NCBI RefSeq assembly: GCF_026250525.1
Contig: NZ_CP111044.1
Coordinates: forward strand, 558,001-622,000
DNA length: 64,000 nt
Source of the DNA: Chondrinema litorale
Lineage (GTDB): Bacteria; Bacteroidota; Bacteroidia; Cytophagales; Flammeovirgaceae
Reading direction: 5' to 3'
Shown: positions 16,410 to 25,531 of the stretch, piece by piece
Position numbering within the stretch: the first letter of the stretch is position 1
How the letters are laid out: each line of letters begins with the position of its first letter
Program-made: the position numbers and the translations under genes
Notes under the pieces: model-generated
The model's input: only the letters and a program-made list of their open reading frames with translations
What the model was told of the DNA's origin: nothing
Databases searched by the model: none

Positions 16410-18698
16410 ATGAATAAAACCAGTATTGCACGTTTAGTTTTACTTTCTTTTTTAATCACATTTTTTTCTTGTGATGACGATGATGACGACACATTAGAAC
16501 CAGTAACCATTACCATGTCTTTTAATGACATTAGCATCACAATTCCAGAAAGTTTTGATGTGAGCAACCAGCAAATGGTAAAAATTTCTGATTACCTTAC
16601 TGTTGAAACTTCTAACAACACCGAAGCAAATGTAACTTATTCAATTGTTTCTCAATCTGTGCCAAATGCCATTAGCATAGCTGGCGAATACTTGGTTATT
16701 AATCAAGACTTTGAATTAGATTTTGAAACAAATCCAATCCTTACTGCTGAGATCAAAGCCACAGCAGGTGAGGTTTCGGAAACAGCTACCATCACTATTA
16801 ACCTAACAGATGAGCACGAGCCAATTTGGACAGTATCTTCTTTTACTGTTACAATGGACGAAAATCCGACAGAAACTACGATCGACACCATTAGATTCGA
16901 AGATTACGATGCTGATTTAGACGGTAATCTTACTTACTCAATAAGTAACCAAAGCCCAGAAGGAGCAATACAAATTGTAGATGACAGCATTATCGCAGTA
17001 AATGATGCCGCACTTTTCGATTTCGAAACCAATCCGACAATTACGGCAACTATAGAAGTATCGAACGGAAATGGTTATAGCCAAACTGCAGATTTAAGTA
17101 TCACTTTAAATGATGTAGATGAACCTACTTGGACGATTGCAGATTTTGAGTTGACTATAGATGAAAACCCAGAAGATGGAGACGATTTAGGTCTAATAGA
17201 ATTAGTAGGATTTGATCATGAAAAAGACTCTTATAACTTTACTGGACAATTGTTAGATGAATCACCTGCAGGTGCAATAGAACTTCATTATTCAGAGAAA
17301 ATCTTTTTATCTGTAAAAGATCCATCTTTATTCGACTACGAAACCAACCCTACTATTACTGCCAAAATTCAAATTTCTGATGAAAATGGTTACACGCAAA
17401 CTGGTAATATCACGATTACTTTGAATGATGTAGATGAACCTACTTGGACTATTGCAGATTTTGAGTTGACTATAGATGAAAACCCAGAAGATGAAGACGA
17501 TTTAGGTCGAGTTGAATTAGTTGGATTTGATTATGAGAACGACTCAAGGAACTTTACCATGCAATTGATTGATGAATCTCCTGCAGGTGCAATAGAACTT
17601 CATTATTCAGAGAAAATATTTTTGACTGTAAAAGATCCTTCTCTCTACGACTACGAAACCAACCCTACCATTACTGCCAAAATTCAAATTTCTGATGAAA
17701 ATGGTTACACGCAAACTGGTAATATCACGATTACTTTGAATGATGTAGCAGAATCTGGTTGGACACTCGACGATTTTGAAATAACTATAGATGAAAACCC
17801 AAGCAAAAGTGATTTGGGCAGATTAACTTTACAAGGATACAATCCTGTAAATGATGGCATGATTACTTATGCACTTTCAGATGCATCTCCTTTAGCAGCA
17901 TTACAGCTAGTTAATGAATTTGGAGTAATGTATGTAACAGTGAATGATGCTTCTTATTTCGATTACGAAACCTACCCTGTTATTACGGCAACAGTTACAG
18001 CTACTGATGCAAATGGAGTATCAAACTCAGCGACTATCACCATTACTTTGAATGATGTACTCGAAGCAGACTGGACATTAATTGAATCTTTCATAGGTGC
18101 AATAGATGAAAATCCTGAATCAGGTGATTTAATAACTCAAGTAATGATAGTGGATTACGATGCAAGTGTTGATGGGGCATTGACCTACGAATTGAGCAAC
18201 TTATCACATCCTGATGCTTTAACGCTTTCTCCTCATGGCTCCTTGTTTAATCTACTTGTAAATGATGCTTCTATATTTGATTACGAAACAAACCCTACCA
18301 TTACTGGTATTGTTACAGTTACAGATGGTAATGGAGTATCTAAATCTTCATATTTTACCATTAATGTAAATGATGTATCTGAAAATGTATGGTTTGCTCC
18401 AGATATCAATTTCAGTGTAGCTGAAAACCAAGGTCAGAATTCTGTACTAACTTATATTAATCTCCAGAATTTTGATCCATCTACACAAGGTTTTCCAAGT
18501 TTTGAATTTTTATCTCAAGACCCAACCGGAGCGATGACTTTTAGCCCAAATACCGGAGGCGCCATTCTTGTAAGCGATCCTACTGCATTCGATTACGAAA
18601 CAAACCCTATTATTACTGGCGTAGTACTAGTTACAATGGGTAATGGTGAGACGCAAACTTTAAATGTTACAATTAATTTATTAGATCAAAATGATTGA
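16410..18698 (+). CDS. Surface lipoprotein with seven cadherin-like repeats (paralogue 3)
   Basis: 762-aa lipoprotein: signal MNKTSIARLVLLSFLITFFSC, lipid Cys21 and six Asp. Seven repeats of about 100-106 aa fill the rest. Repeats 1-2 are nearly identical to those of paralogue 2. Repeats 3-4 are nearly identical to each other (ADFELTIDENPEDxDDLG start, DYETNPTITAKIQISDENG end). Repeats 5-7 are more diverged. Each has an acidic DENP motif, a DYETNP/DFETNP motif and an LNDxxE linker typical of calcium-binding cadherin-like domains. There is no C-terminal LRR and no type IX secretion tail. It is likely a rod-like surface adhesin. Long near-identical DNA repeats within the gene make repeat-number change by recombination likely, and also make assembly errors possible. 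Confidence 0.85.
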   Translation: MNKTSIARLVLLSFLITFFSCDDDDDDTLEPVTITMSFNDISITIPESFDVSNQQMVKISDYLTVETSNNTEANVTYSIVSQSVPNAISIAGEYLVINQDFELDFETNPILTAEIKATAGEVSETATITINLTDEHEPIWTVSSFTVTMDENPTETTIDTIRFEDYDADLDGNLTYSISNQSPEGAIQIVDDSIIAVNDAALFDFETNPTITATIEVSNGNGYSQTADLSITLNDVDEPTWTIADFELTIDENPEDGDDLGLIELVGFDHEKDSYNFTGQLLDESPAGAIELHYSEKIFLSVKDPSLFDYETNPTITAKIQISDENGYTQTGNITITLNDVDEPTWTIADFELTIDENPEDEDDLGRVELVGFDYENDSRNFTMQLIDESPAGAIELHYSEKIFLTVKDPSLYDYETNPTITAKIQISDENGYTQTGNITITLNDVAESGWTLDDFEITIDENPSKSDLGRLTLQGYNPVNDGMITYALSDASPLAALQLVNEFGVMYVTVNDASYFDYETYPVITATVTATDANGVSNSATITITLNDVLEADWTLIESFIGAIDENPESGDLITQVMIVDYDASVDGALTYELSNLSHPDALTLSPHGSLFNLLVNDASIFDYETNPTITGIVTVTDGNGVSKSSYFTINVNDVSENVWFAPDINFSVAENQGQNSVLTYINLQNFDPSTQGFPSFEFLSQDPTGAMTFSPNTGGAILVSDPTAFDYETNPIITGVVLVTMGNGETQTLNVTINLLDQND

Positions 18699-18726
18699 TC
18701 ATTGCAAATAAATTGTGCCTAATCAT

Positions 18727-18758
18727 AAAAAGCCGTCAATCTAGATTGACGGCTTTTC
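18727..18758 (+). terminator. Terminator of lipoprotein gene 3
   Basis: AAAAGCCGTCAATC and its exact complement GATTGACGGCTTTT are separated by TA and end in T residues. The sequence is unrelated to the terminators of the first two copies, so the duplicated block did not extend this far. Confidence 0.85.
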
Positions 18759-18867
18759 TTATATTCAGTCTTTCTTTATTACTTTAAAAGATTTTAAAAA
18801 TATTTTTAATAAATGTCCAAAAACCGGATAGCATAAATGTCTTTAGGTAAATCTTAAACTAAATACG

Positions 18868-19221
18868 ATGAAAAAATTTTTATTACTCTTACACGAAGAC
18901 GTAGAAAAGATGAGCAGTCTTTCACCTAAAGAAATGGAAAGTTTGTTAAATGCGCATATGGCTTGGGCTGGCAAATTAGCCGAGTCTGGACATTTAATTT
19001 CAGGAGATGGCTTAAACGAAAATGGAGTTTCAATAAGCGGTAAAGACTGCATTATTAAAGACGGCCCTTACCTAGAATCTAAAGAAATGATTGGCGGCTA
19101 TTACCTTTTACAAGCTGCAGACCAAGAAACTGTTGTAGAACTTGCTAAAGAATGTCCTTGCCACCTATGGGGAGGAACTACCGAAATTAGACCAATTATG
19201 GAGATGGAAGATTATGAGTAA
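18868..19221 (+). CDS. YCII/DGPF-domain protein
   Basis: 117-aa single-domain protein of the YCII superfamily: MKKFLLLLHEDVEKM start, alternating strands and the diagnostic DGPYLESKEMIGGYYLL segment (DGPF motif with Phe replaced by Tyr). The family fold is ferredoxin-like and its activity is mostly unknown. Genes of this kind typically lie next to ECF42 sigma factors, and here the sigma gene overlaps its stop by 8 bp (ATGAGTAA), so the two are translationally coupled. The pair likely forms one regulatory unit in which the DGPF protein is effector or target. Confidence 0.88.
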   Translation: MKKFLLLLHEDVEKMSSLSPKEMESLLNAHMAWAGKLAESGHLISGDGLNENGVSISGKDCIIKDGPYLESKEMIGGYYLLQAADQETVVELAKECPCHLWGGTTEIRPIMEMEDYE

Positions 19222-20416
19222 TCATTCACATCAGATAATTGAATCTAGCTATCGTGCTTACTATGGCAAACTATTCTCCGCACTGTTAAATCAGTTCGGA
19301 GTTAGTTATGTCAATGAGATTGAAGATGCCATTCAAAACTCATTTTTAAAATCGCTCAAAAGCTGGAAGCCAAACCATTTGCCTGACAACAGGGAAAATT
19401 GGCTTTATATAGTTGCTAAAAATGATCTGGTAAACCAAATTAAGCGAAGCAGTAAGTCGAGTTCGGCAACAATAAATTTAGAAATACAAGACAATGCAAA
19501 AACTGATGATTTAAGACTGCAAACCATTTTGCTCTTTTCTTCTTCCAAGAAGATTTCTACGCAGACAAAAGTAATTTTTATACTGAAAAACATCTTTGGT
19601 TTAAATGTTCGAGAAATTGCCGAAAGCACTTTGCTCAACCAAGATGCCATTTACAAAAGTATTAAACGAGCAAAAAAGACCCTCCAAACTGAATTTGTAG
19701 ATACTCAAATTGACTCGATTAATGCTGGCCACAATGAAATTATAATTGTAGAAGAAATTCTCTATGCAGTTTTTAATATCGGTTTCGACTCTTTTAATGA
19801 AAAAGTAAAATCGATGGTGAATGAAGATTTGTGCCTAGAGGCATTATCTCTCGCTAAGCTACTTTCAGAAAAATGCGCAACTGATTCCACAAAAAACTTA
19901 ATGGCGCTGTTCTGCTTTCACATTGCCAGATTGCCTGCTAAAATTGATAATGGAAAACTCATTCCTTTTATCAAACAAGAAAAAACCAAGTGGAATAAAG
20001 AGTTATTCAATTTAGGATTTCACTTTTTACAAAAACCAGATCAGCTAGATAAATTCTATCTAGAAGCATTAATTATTAGTAAATACATGGGCACCAACAC
20101 TTATGATGCTGCTCACTGGGAAGAAATAATAAAACTGTATGAATTACTGGTGAAATGCTACAACTCTCCCATTGTAAAGTTGAATCTCTGCTATGCGTTA
20201 CACAAAGCTCATAAAACAAATGAAGCATTGTCACTTTTAGAAGACTTAAAACATGAACTTCCAGATAATCACATCTATCTGTCTTTGGTGAAAGCAGATA
20301 TTTTAAAAGAAACAAATACAGAAGAAGCAGAAAAAATCTTGCTTTCTGTACTCAACAACATGAACCAAAGCATACGCAAAGAATACATCTTAGAAAATGG
20401 CTTTATAAAGCTGTAA
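19214..20416 (+). CDS. ECF42-like RNA polymerase sigma factor with a C-terminal TPR-like extension
   Basis: About 400-aa sigma factor. Region 2 is represented by EIEDAIQNSFLKSLKSW and WLYIVAKNDLVNQIKR. Region 4 appears as KVIFILKNIFGLNVREIAES plus DAIYKSIKRAKKTLQ. The C-terminal 230 residues are helical with TPR-like pairs, the feature that separates ECF42 from ordinary ECF factors and is thought to replace an anti-sigma factor. The frame opens at 19142, but the start chosen is 19214 (MSNHSHQ), which overlaps the YCII stop. Starts further up would overlap the YCII gene heavily. No anti-sigma gene is nearby, as expected for this class. Confidence 0.87.
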   Translation: MSNHSHQIIESSYRAYYGKLFSALLNQFGVSYVNEIEDAIQNSFLKSLKSWKPNHLPDNRENWLYIVAKNDLVNQIKRSSKSSSATINLEIQDNAKTDDLRLQTILLFSSSKKISTQTKVIFILKNIFGLNVREIAESTLLNQDAIYKSIKRAKKTLQTEFVDTQIDSINAGHNEIIIVEEILYAVFNIGFDSFNEKVKSMVNEDLCLEALSLAKLLSEKCATDSTKNLMALFCFHIARLPAKIDNGKLIPFIKQEKTKWNKELFNLGFHFLQKPDQLDKFYLEALIISKYMGTNTYDAAHWEEIIKLYELLVKCYNSPIVKLNLCYALHKAHKTNEALSLLEDLKHELPDNHIYLSLVKADILKETNTEEAEKILLSVLNNMNQSIRKEYILENGFIKL

Positions 20417-20516
20417 GACCTTTCACTGTTCTCTTAGATTACTATCATAAAATTCATAATCTCCCCTACCCATTCGAATTAAAAGCATTCTCTTTAGTTC
20501 TCTAATTTATAAAAAT

Positions 20517-20588
20517 TACATTTAGGACTTAAATAATTAGCCGATCTCTTTTTTATTCTGTTTATTAAAACTACATTTAGGACTTAAA
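20517..20588 (+). promoter_or_regulatory. Direct repeat in front of the PadR gene
   Basis: TACATTTAGGACTTAAA is present at 20517-20533 and again, one base different at its left flank, at 20572-20588. The copies are 55 bp apart and the second ends 10 bp before the ATG. It is a candidate operator for the PadR protein acting on its own operon. The spacing is not a whole number of helical turns, so the two could be separate sites. Confidence 0.45.
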
Positions 20589-20597
20589 CATAAGATT

Positions 20598-20930
20598 ATG
20601 TCGAAATATTCTATTGGCGAGTTCGAAGAAATTGTATTGCTTACAGTAGCTGTATTGTATGAAAATGCGTACGGAATCACGATTAAAAAGGAAATAGAAG
20701 ACAGGTTAGATAGAAAAGTGAGTGTAGGTGCCATGCGTACTGCGCTTAAAAGATTAGAGAAAAAAGGTTTTTTGGAATCTGAGTTTGGCGAAGCTACAGC
20801 TATTCGTGGTGGTAAAAGAAAGAGATATTTCAAAGTGACAGTTTATGGAAAGAGAGCGCTGGATTATGTGATGTCGACCAGAAAACAACTTTGGGATGCA
20901 ATTCCTCCAATGGCCTTTGAATTTAAATAA
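20598..20930 (+). CDS. PadR-family transcriptional regulator
   Basis: 110-aa winged-helix regulator: GEFEEIVLLTVAVLYENAYG is the PadR start, KVSVGAMRTALKRLEKKGFL the recognition region, and GKRKRYFKVTVYGKRAL the wing. It is followed 2 bp later by an FtsX-type ABC permease with a permease-prefix domain. This PadR-permease pair is common in Cytophagales. Most likely it represses the pair from the direct repeat upstream. The inducer is unknown. Confidence 0.92.
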   Translation: MSKYSIGEFEEIVLLTVAVLYENAYGITIKKEIEDRLDRKVSVGAMRTALKRLEKKGFLESEFGEATAIRGGKRKRYFKVTVYGKRALDYVMSTRKQLWDAIPPMAFEFK

Positions 20931-20932
20931 TT

Positions 20933-23518
20933 ATGCAAGATCAGCAACAGAAGATAAATCCGCCAAAACTGGCGCTCAAATTTCTCAGATGGTTTTGCTC
21001 TTCCGATTTAATTGAAGATGTAGAAGGTGATCTGCTCGAACTTTTTGACGAGCGCAGCAATACAAGCCATGCTTATGCTAAAAGAAGATTCATTCTTGAT
21101 GTGATCCTGCTTTTTAGACCCGGAATCATAAAAAATATTTCATATTACTCAACTAGTGCCACCATGTTTCAAAACCATCTAATTACTGCATTACGCCATA
21201 TTTTCAGGTATAAAGGCTACACCACCATTAACCTACTCGGCTTGGTGGTTGGTTTAGCTTCGAGCATTCTTATTTTAACCTGGGTTCGAGATGAACTAAA
21301 AATGGATACACTCCATGAAAAAGAGGTTTACAAAGTTTGGCGAAACATGTATCAGAGCAATGGTGAGATACAAACTACAGAAGCCATACCGCAGCCTTTG
21401 GTAGAAGTGCTTAACAATGAGTATCCGCAGATTGATAAGATGAGCACTCTAAGTGCACAAACAGAAATACTTTTCCGCAATGGAGAGGAAACTAGCTTCG
21501 AATCTGGTGTTTATGCCTCTGCCGATTTTTTCAATATTTTCAACTTTGATATAATAGCTGGCAATAGTAAAAACCCACTAGATGACATGTATTCGCTGGT
21601 ACTTTCTAAAAGTATGGCAGAGCGTTACTTTGGTAATGTTAAAAGTGCTATAGGCAAAACCTTAATGGTGAATGAGCAAAAGCAGGAATTTGTGGTAACT
21701 GCTGTAGTTGAAGATAAGAATACAAACAGTGCTATTAAGTTCGATTGGATGATTCCAGTTGAAGAATATATCTCAAGAAACGACTGGATAGAAAGCTGGG
21801 ACAACGGTGGTTTTTACATCTACTTTAGTTTGAAAGATGGCGCTGATATTAATGAAGTAAATGCGAGAATTGAGCAAGAAATAAATAAACACACGAATAC
21901 CGAAGTTGATGAACGATTGATCACTCAATCTATAAAAGATACTTACCTCTACTCAGAGTTTAAAAATGGTGTGCCTGTAAGCGGGCGTATTAGATACATC
22001 AAAATACTTTCTGGTATTGCTATTTTCCTTCTTGTAATGGCTTGTATCAACTTTATGAATCTTGCCACTGCCAGATCTAGCAGAAGAGCCAAAGAAGTTG
22101 GCGTGAGAAAAGTTTTAGGAGCACAAAAAGAATTGATTAGCCAACAGTTTTTTGTTGAATCATTCTTACTCACTTTTATCTCTGTGGGCTTGGCTTTGGT
22201 GATTGTTAGTTTAGTCCTTCCCTATTTTAATCAACTCACCAACAAAGATCTAAGCCTTTCTCTTACTGATCCAGAAGTTTTACTTTCTCTTGCAGGAATC
22301 ACTTTTATAGTTGGTTTTCTTTCTGGTAGTTACCCAGCGATTTTGCTACCCACTTTCGGAATTACAGATTCTTTAAAAGGAATGATAAGAGGTTCTAAGT
22401 TTAATCAAACACTTAGAAACACCTTGGTAGTTTTCCAATTTGCGATGGCAATTATGCTTATTATCGGCACCTTCGTAGTTATGTCTCAGATCGATTACAT
22501 CCTCAATAAAAACTTAGGGCTCAAAAAAGACAACTTGCTCTACTTTAACATGTCTGAAGATTATACAGGTAAAGAAGATGCTTATAGAAATAAGTTAATG
22601 AAATTCCCGCAGATTAAAGATGTTACTTTCACTTCGGGCAACCCTGTTTCTTATGGCAGATCTACGAGTTCGGCAAGTTGGGAAGGAAAAAGTCCTGATG
22701 ATATGTTAGAGATCAATGTGATGATTACAGATGCTCACTTTTTCAGTGCGATGGGTACAGAAATGAAAGAAGGAAGAGGCTTTGTAGAAGGCAGACAAAC
22801 TGATAAAAGTACATTTGTGATTAATGAAGTTGCAGCTAAATTAATTGGTTATGAAAATCCATTAGACCAAAAGCTATCTGTTTGGGGAATGGACGGAACA
22901 ATTATAGGTGTGGTAAAAGACTTCCATATGAATAGCCTGTACGAGCCTATTAAGCCTCTCATTATTGCCAATATTCCTGAATATACCAACACAGCTTTTA
23001 TTAGAATTGAGGGTGATTTGCAAGAAGCACTTTACCAAATAGAAAAGACCAGCAAAGAGATAAGCCCTTCTTATCCTTTCAGATATAAATTTTTAGATCA
23101 AGAATATGCAGAGTCTTATAGAAACGAAATCATTGTAAGCACGATGATTCGCATATTTGCTTTTATTGCCATCTTCATTTCATGCTTGGGCTTGTTTGGG
23201 CTTTCTTCTTACTCTGCCGATCAGCGATCTAAAGAAATTGGAATTAGAAAAATTAATGGAGCCAATACTTGGGGCATTGTTTATCTTCTTTCAAAAAACT
23301 ATTCAAAACTGATTATAATTGCTTTTGTATTAGCTAGTCCGATAGCTTATTACCTTTCGGAGCAATGGTTAGAAAACTTCACATTTCATGTTAGTCTCAA
23401 TATTTTCATTTTTATAATAGCAGGAATGATCGCCTTTCTAATTGGTGCCCTTACTGTAAGCATCAAATCTTACCAAGCAGCTACAGTAAATCCAATTAAG
23501 ACATTGAAAAGTGAGTGA
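20933..23518 (+). CDS. MacB/FtsX-type ABC transporter permease with N-terminal permease-prefix domain
   Basis: 861-aa inner-membrane protein. Residues about 8-75 (LALKFLRWFCSSDLIEDVEGDLLELFDER) are the soluble permease-prefix domain. A first membrane helix (NLLGLVVGLASSILIL) and a periplasmic domain follow. Then come an FtsX core with RRAKEVGVRKVLGAQ, a second N-terminal-type helix (TLVVFQFAMAIMLIIGTF), a second periplasmic domain and a second FtsX core with RSKEIGIRKINGAN. The double layout is usual for Bacteroidota MacB-like permeases. No ATPase gene is adjacent, so the ATPase must come from elsewhere. Function is export or signalling (antimicrobial-peptide or lipoprotein type), and specificity is unknown. 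Confidence 0.9.
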   Translation: MQDQQQKINPPKLALKFLRWFCSSDLIEDVEGDLLELFDERSNTSHAYAKRRFILDVILLFRPGIIKNISYYSTSATMFQNHLITALRHIFRYKGYTTINLLGLVVGLASSILILTWVRDELKMDTLHEKEVYKVWRNMYQSNGEIQTTEAIPQPLVEVLNNEYPQIDKMSTLSAQTEILFRNGEETSFESGVYASADFFNIFNFDIIAGNSKNPLDDMYSLVLSKSMAERYFGNVKSAIGKTLMVNEQKQEFVVTAVVEDKNTNSAIKFDWMIPVEEYISRNDWIESWDNGGFYIYFSLKDGADINEVNARIEQEINKHTNTEVDERLITQSIKDTYLYSEFKNGVPVSGRIRYIKILSGIAIFLLVMACINFMNLATARSSRRAKEVGVRKVLGAQKELISQQFFVESFLLTFISVGLALVIVSLVLPYFNQLTNKDLSLSLTDPEVLLSLAGITFIVGFLSGSYPAILLPTFGITDSLKGMIRGSKFNQTLRNTLVVFQFAMAIMLIIGTFVVMSQIDYILNKNLGLKKDNLLYFNMSEDYTGKEDAYRNKLMKFPQIKDVTFTSGNPVSYGRSTSSASWEGKSPDDMLEINVMITDAHFFSAMGTEMKEGRGFVEGRQTDKSTFVINEVAAKLIGYENPLDQKLSVWGMDGTIIGVVKDFHMNSLYEPIKPLIIANIPEYTNTAFIRIEGDLQEALYQIEKTSKEISPSYPFRYKFLDQEYAESYRNEIIVSTMIRIFAFIAIFISCLGLFGLSSYSADQRSKEIGIRKINGANTWGIVYLLSKNYSKLIIIAFVLASPIAYYLSEQWLENFTFHVSLNIFIFIIAGMIAFLIGALTVSIKSYQAATVNPIKTLKSE

Positions 23519-23548
23519 TTTGGGTGTCTAAGAAATGCAAAATTTATC

Positions 23549-23591
23549 AAATGGATATAGGCTAAAAATTGAAGTCTACATCCATTTTTTT
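23549..23591 (+). terminator. Terminator of the PadR-permease operon
   Basis: AAATGGATATAG and CTACATCCATTT pair with one mismatch, followed by a T run. The stem is 30 bp after the permease stop. Confidence 0.7.
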
Positions 23592-23620
23592 GTAGCTATT
23601 GAATCAATTAAATAGAAAGA

Positions 23621-24793
23621 CTAAGGTAAATTTTTAAGCATGAACTTTTTTACATTCTCTCCCATAATTGCTTTAACTTCCTCTTCTTTAAAACCCTGTT
23701 TAATAAGCTCTTCTACTAGCAAAGGCAACCCAGTTATGTCGAAAGGAACTGTTGCACTTCCATCATAATCTGAACCTAAAGCGATACAATCTACACTGGC
23801 AATAGACTTTATGTGTTTCATGGCATCTACAATACCTTCTGTTAGCGGTTTGGTAACAGCTCCATCAAAAAAGCCAACGCCAATTAATCCTCCATTGGCA
23901 GCTATCTTTTGAATATGCTCATCGGATAAGTTTCGAACATTGTCTAAAGAGCCTTTTACACCAGTATGAGAAACAAGTATTGGTCTACTTGTTACTTCTA
24001 GTACATCATCAATCAATGCGGGTGCTGCATGGGCAACATCAATTATCATCTCCAATTCATCCATGCGTTGTATTACTTCTTTACCAAAATCTGTAAGTCC
24101 TTCTTTAGAAATTCCATGAGCAGAACCACCAAGTTCTGTATCAAAAAAATGTGTCGGAGCCAACATACGGACACCTTCACTATAAAGCTTTTCCAAGTTT
24201 TCCATTTTACCTTCTAGACAATGCGCCCCTTCTATTCCTAAAAAACCACCCATTACTCGCTTGTTCTCTTTCTTCAAAGTAATGAGTCTTTCTAAATCTG
24301 CTTTGCTTTTTACCACAATAAACTCATCTTCATAATCAAATGCAAACTCGTGTAGCTTTCTACTTTGATAAACTGCTCTAGCTGAAAGACTAAACCAATT
24401 AGAAATTGGTCTTGCCTGTAAGAAATTTAGCATCGTGATATTATCAAAAGCATCTGCCGAGTTTTTTGAAAAATTCTGTCCTTTTGGTGATTTGGTTACA
24501 ATCGTAAATGCTTCTAAAGCCATATTAGCCTCTTGCATCCTCGGAAAATCTATATGCCCAAAAGAATTTTTAACAGTAAGGTCTCGACTCCAAAGCAATG
24601 CATCGCAATGTAAGTCTGCAATAAAATCGAGTGAGTTATATAATGCAAGAGCCTTGTCTGAAACCTTATATGGAGGTAGGGTCTTAGTTTCATTTAAATT
24701 TTTATCGAACTCGTTTGGAGCAATAATTACGGTAACAATGTAGGCTAAGATAAGCACCACAAATACGATAGCAAGCCACTTAAATTTTTTCAT
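23621..24793 (-). CDS. Membrane-anchored dipeptidase (peptidase family M19, renal-dipeptidase type)
   Basis: 390-aa zinc dipeptidase with an N-terminal membrane anchor (WLAIVFVVLILAYIVTVII). Metal-site residues are visible: ADLHCDALL (His-x-Asp), FLGIEGAHCLEG (bridging Glu), DVAHAAPALIDDVL and ILVSHTGVKG (His ligands), and ALGSDYDGSATVPFD (Asp). It should cleave dipeptides, including those with D-residues at the second position, in the periplasm. The length matches bacterial M19 enzymes. It stands alone, convergent with the permease gene, and shows no obvious link to its neighbours. Confidence 0.93.
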   Translation of the reverse strand: MKKFKWLAIVFVVLILAYIVTVIIAPNEFDKNLNETKTLPPYKVSDKALALYNSLDFIADLHCDALLWSRDLTVKNSFGHIDFPRMQEANMALEAFTIVTKSPKGQNFSKNSADAFDNITMLNFLQARPISNWFSLSARAVYQSRKLHEFAFDYEDEFIVVKSKADLERLITLKKENKRVMGGFLGIEGAHCLEGKMENLEKLYSEGVRMLAPTHFFDTELGGSAHGISKEGLTDFGKEVIQRMDELEMIIDVAHAAPALIDDVLEVTSRPILVSHTGVKGSLDNVRNLSDEHIQKIAANGGLIGVGFFDGAVTKPLTEGIVDAMKHIKSIASVDCIALGSDYDGSATVPFDITGLPLLVEELIKQGFKEEEVKAIMGENVKKFMLKNLP

Positions 24794-25027
24794 TAAATCT
24801 CTAATTCCAATTAAAAAACAGGTGAAAATATTTCTGTGTTGGTCGTATTCTGAAACTTGACGGATTAAACTTATACAAAAAAATTAAGGCTACACAATTA
24901 TTGTAAATTCTTACAAAAGTGATAGCCTATTCAGGTTTTCAGACAGTAATTAAAGGGCTTTTTATAAACCTTTTCTTCTTGTGAAGAACTGATTATCTAA
25001 TTCGATAAAAAATTTAATTGAAAATTA

Positions 25028-25074
25028 TGTAACCTGTGAGTTACCTTTTATATTTATATAACTTTTAAGTTACA
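25028..25074 (+). promoter_or_regulatory. Two inverted repeats upstream of the SRPBCC-ArsR operon
   Basis: GTAAC-6-GTTAC at 25029-25044 and ATAAC-6-GTTAC at 25058-25073 have the same arm sequence and the same 6-bp spacer. The second ends 5 bp before the start codon. They fit dimeric ArsR-type operators placed over a promoter, with the ArsR gene being the second gene of the operon. The 29-bp offset is close to three helical turns. Confidence 0.6.
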
Positions 25075-25078
25075 TATT

Positions 25079-25531
25079 ATGCAAAAAGAAATTAATCATC
25101 AATTTACATTTGGCCAGCCACCTGAAATAGTATGGGAATATTTAACCGATTCGGAATTATTAGCCCAATGGTTAATGCCAAATGACTTTAAACTGGTTGT
25201 TGGACACAAGTTTCAATTTGGAGCAAAACCTAAGTTAAAGATTGGCTTTGATGGAAGAATATACTGCGAAGTTTTAGAAATAATCCCTCACAAAAAGCTT
25301 GTTTACTCTTGGAAAGGTGGTTTATCTAAAGAAAATCCATCGCTTGATTCAATAGTTACTTGGACTCTCACACCAATAGATACTGGTACAGTTTTGAGAT
25401 TGAAACACTCCGGTTTTAAAGGTCTTAAAAATTACTTGCCTTATTTCATTATGAACAAAGGTTGGGTTAAAATAGGAAAGCGATTATTCGAAAAATTAAA
25501 CCTCAAAGAAAATGACACAACAAACATTTGA
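25079..25531 (+). CDS. SRPBCC-domain protein (AHSA1-like)
   Basis: 150-aa START/AHSA1-like protein, a single hydrophobic-pocket domain. Typical landmarks are PEIVWEYLTDSELLAQWLMP near the start, then CEVLEIIPHKKLVYSWKGG and VLRLKHSGFKG. Soluble, with no signal peptide. It precedes an ArsR regulator with a 20-bp overlap, and the third gene is a frameshifted paralogue. Such SRPBCC-ArsR clusters are widespread and thought to bind or relieve small hydrophobic ligands, but no reaction is known. Confidence 0.9.
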   Translation: MQKEINHQFTFGQPPEIVWEYLTDSELLAQWLMPNDFKLVVGHKFQFGAKPKLKIGFDGRIYCEVLEIIPHKKLVYSWKGGLSKENPSLDSIVTWTLTPIDTGTVLRLKHSGFKGLKNYLPYFIMNKGWVKIGKRLFEKLNLKENDTTNI

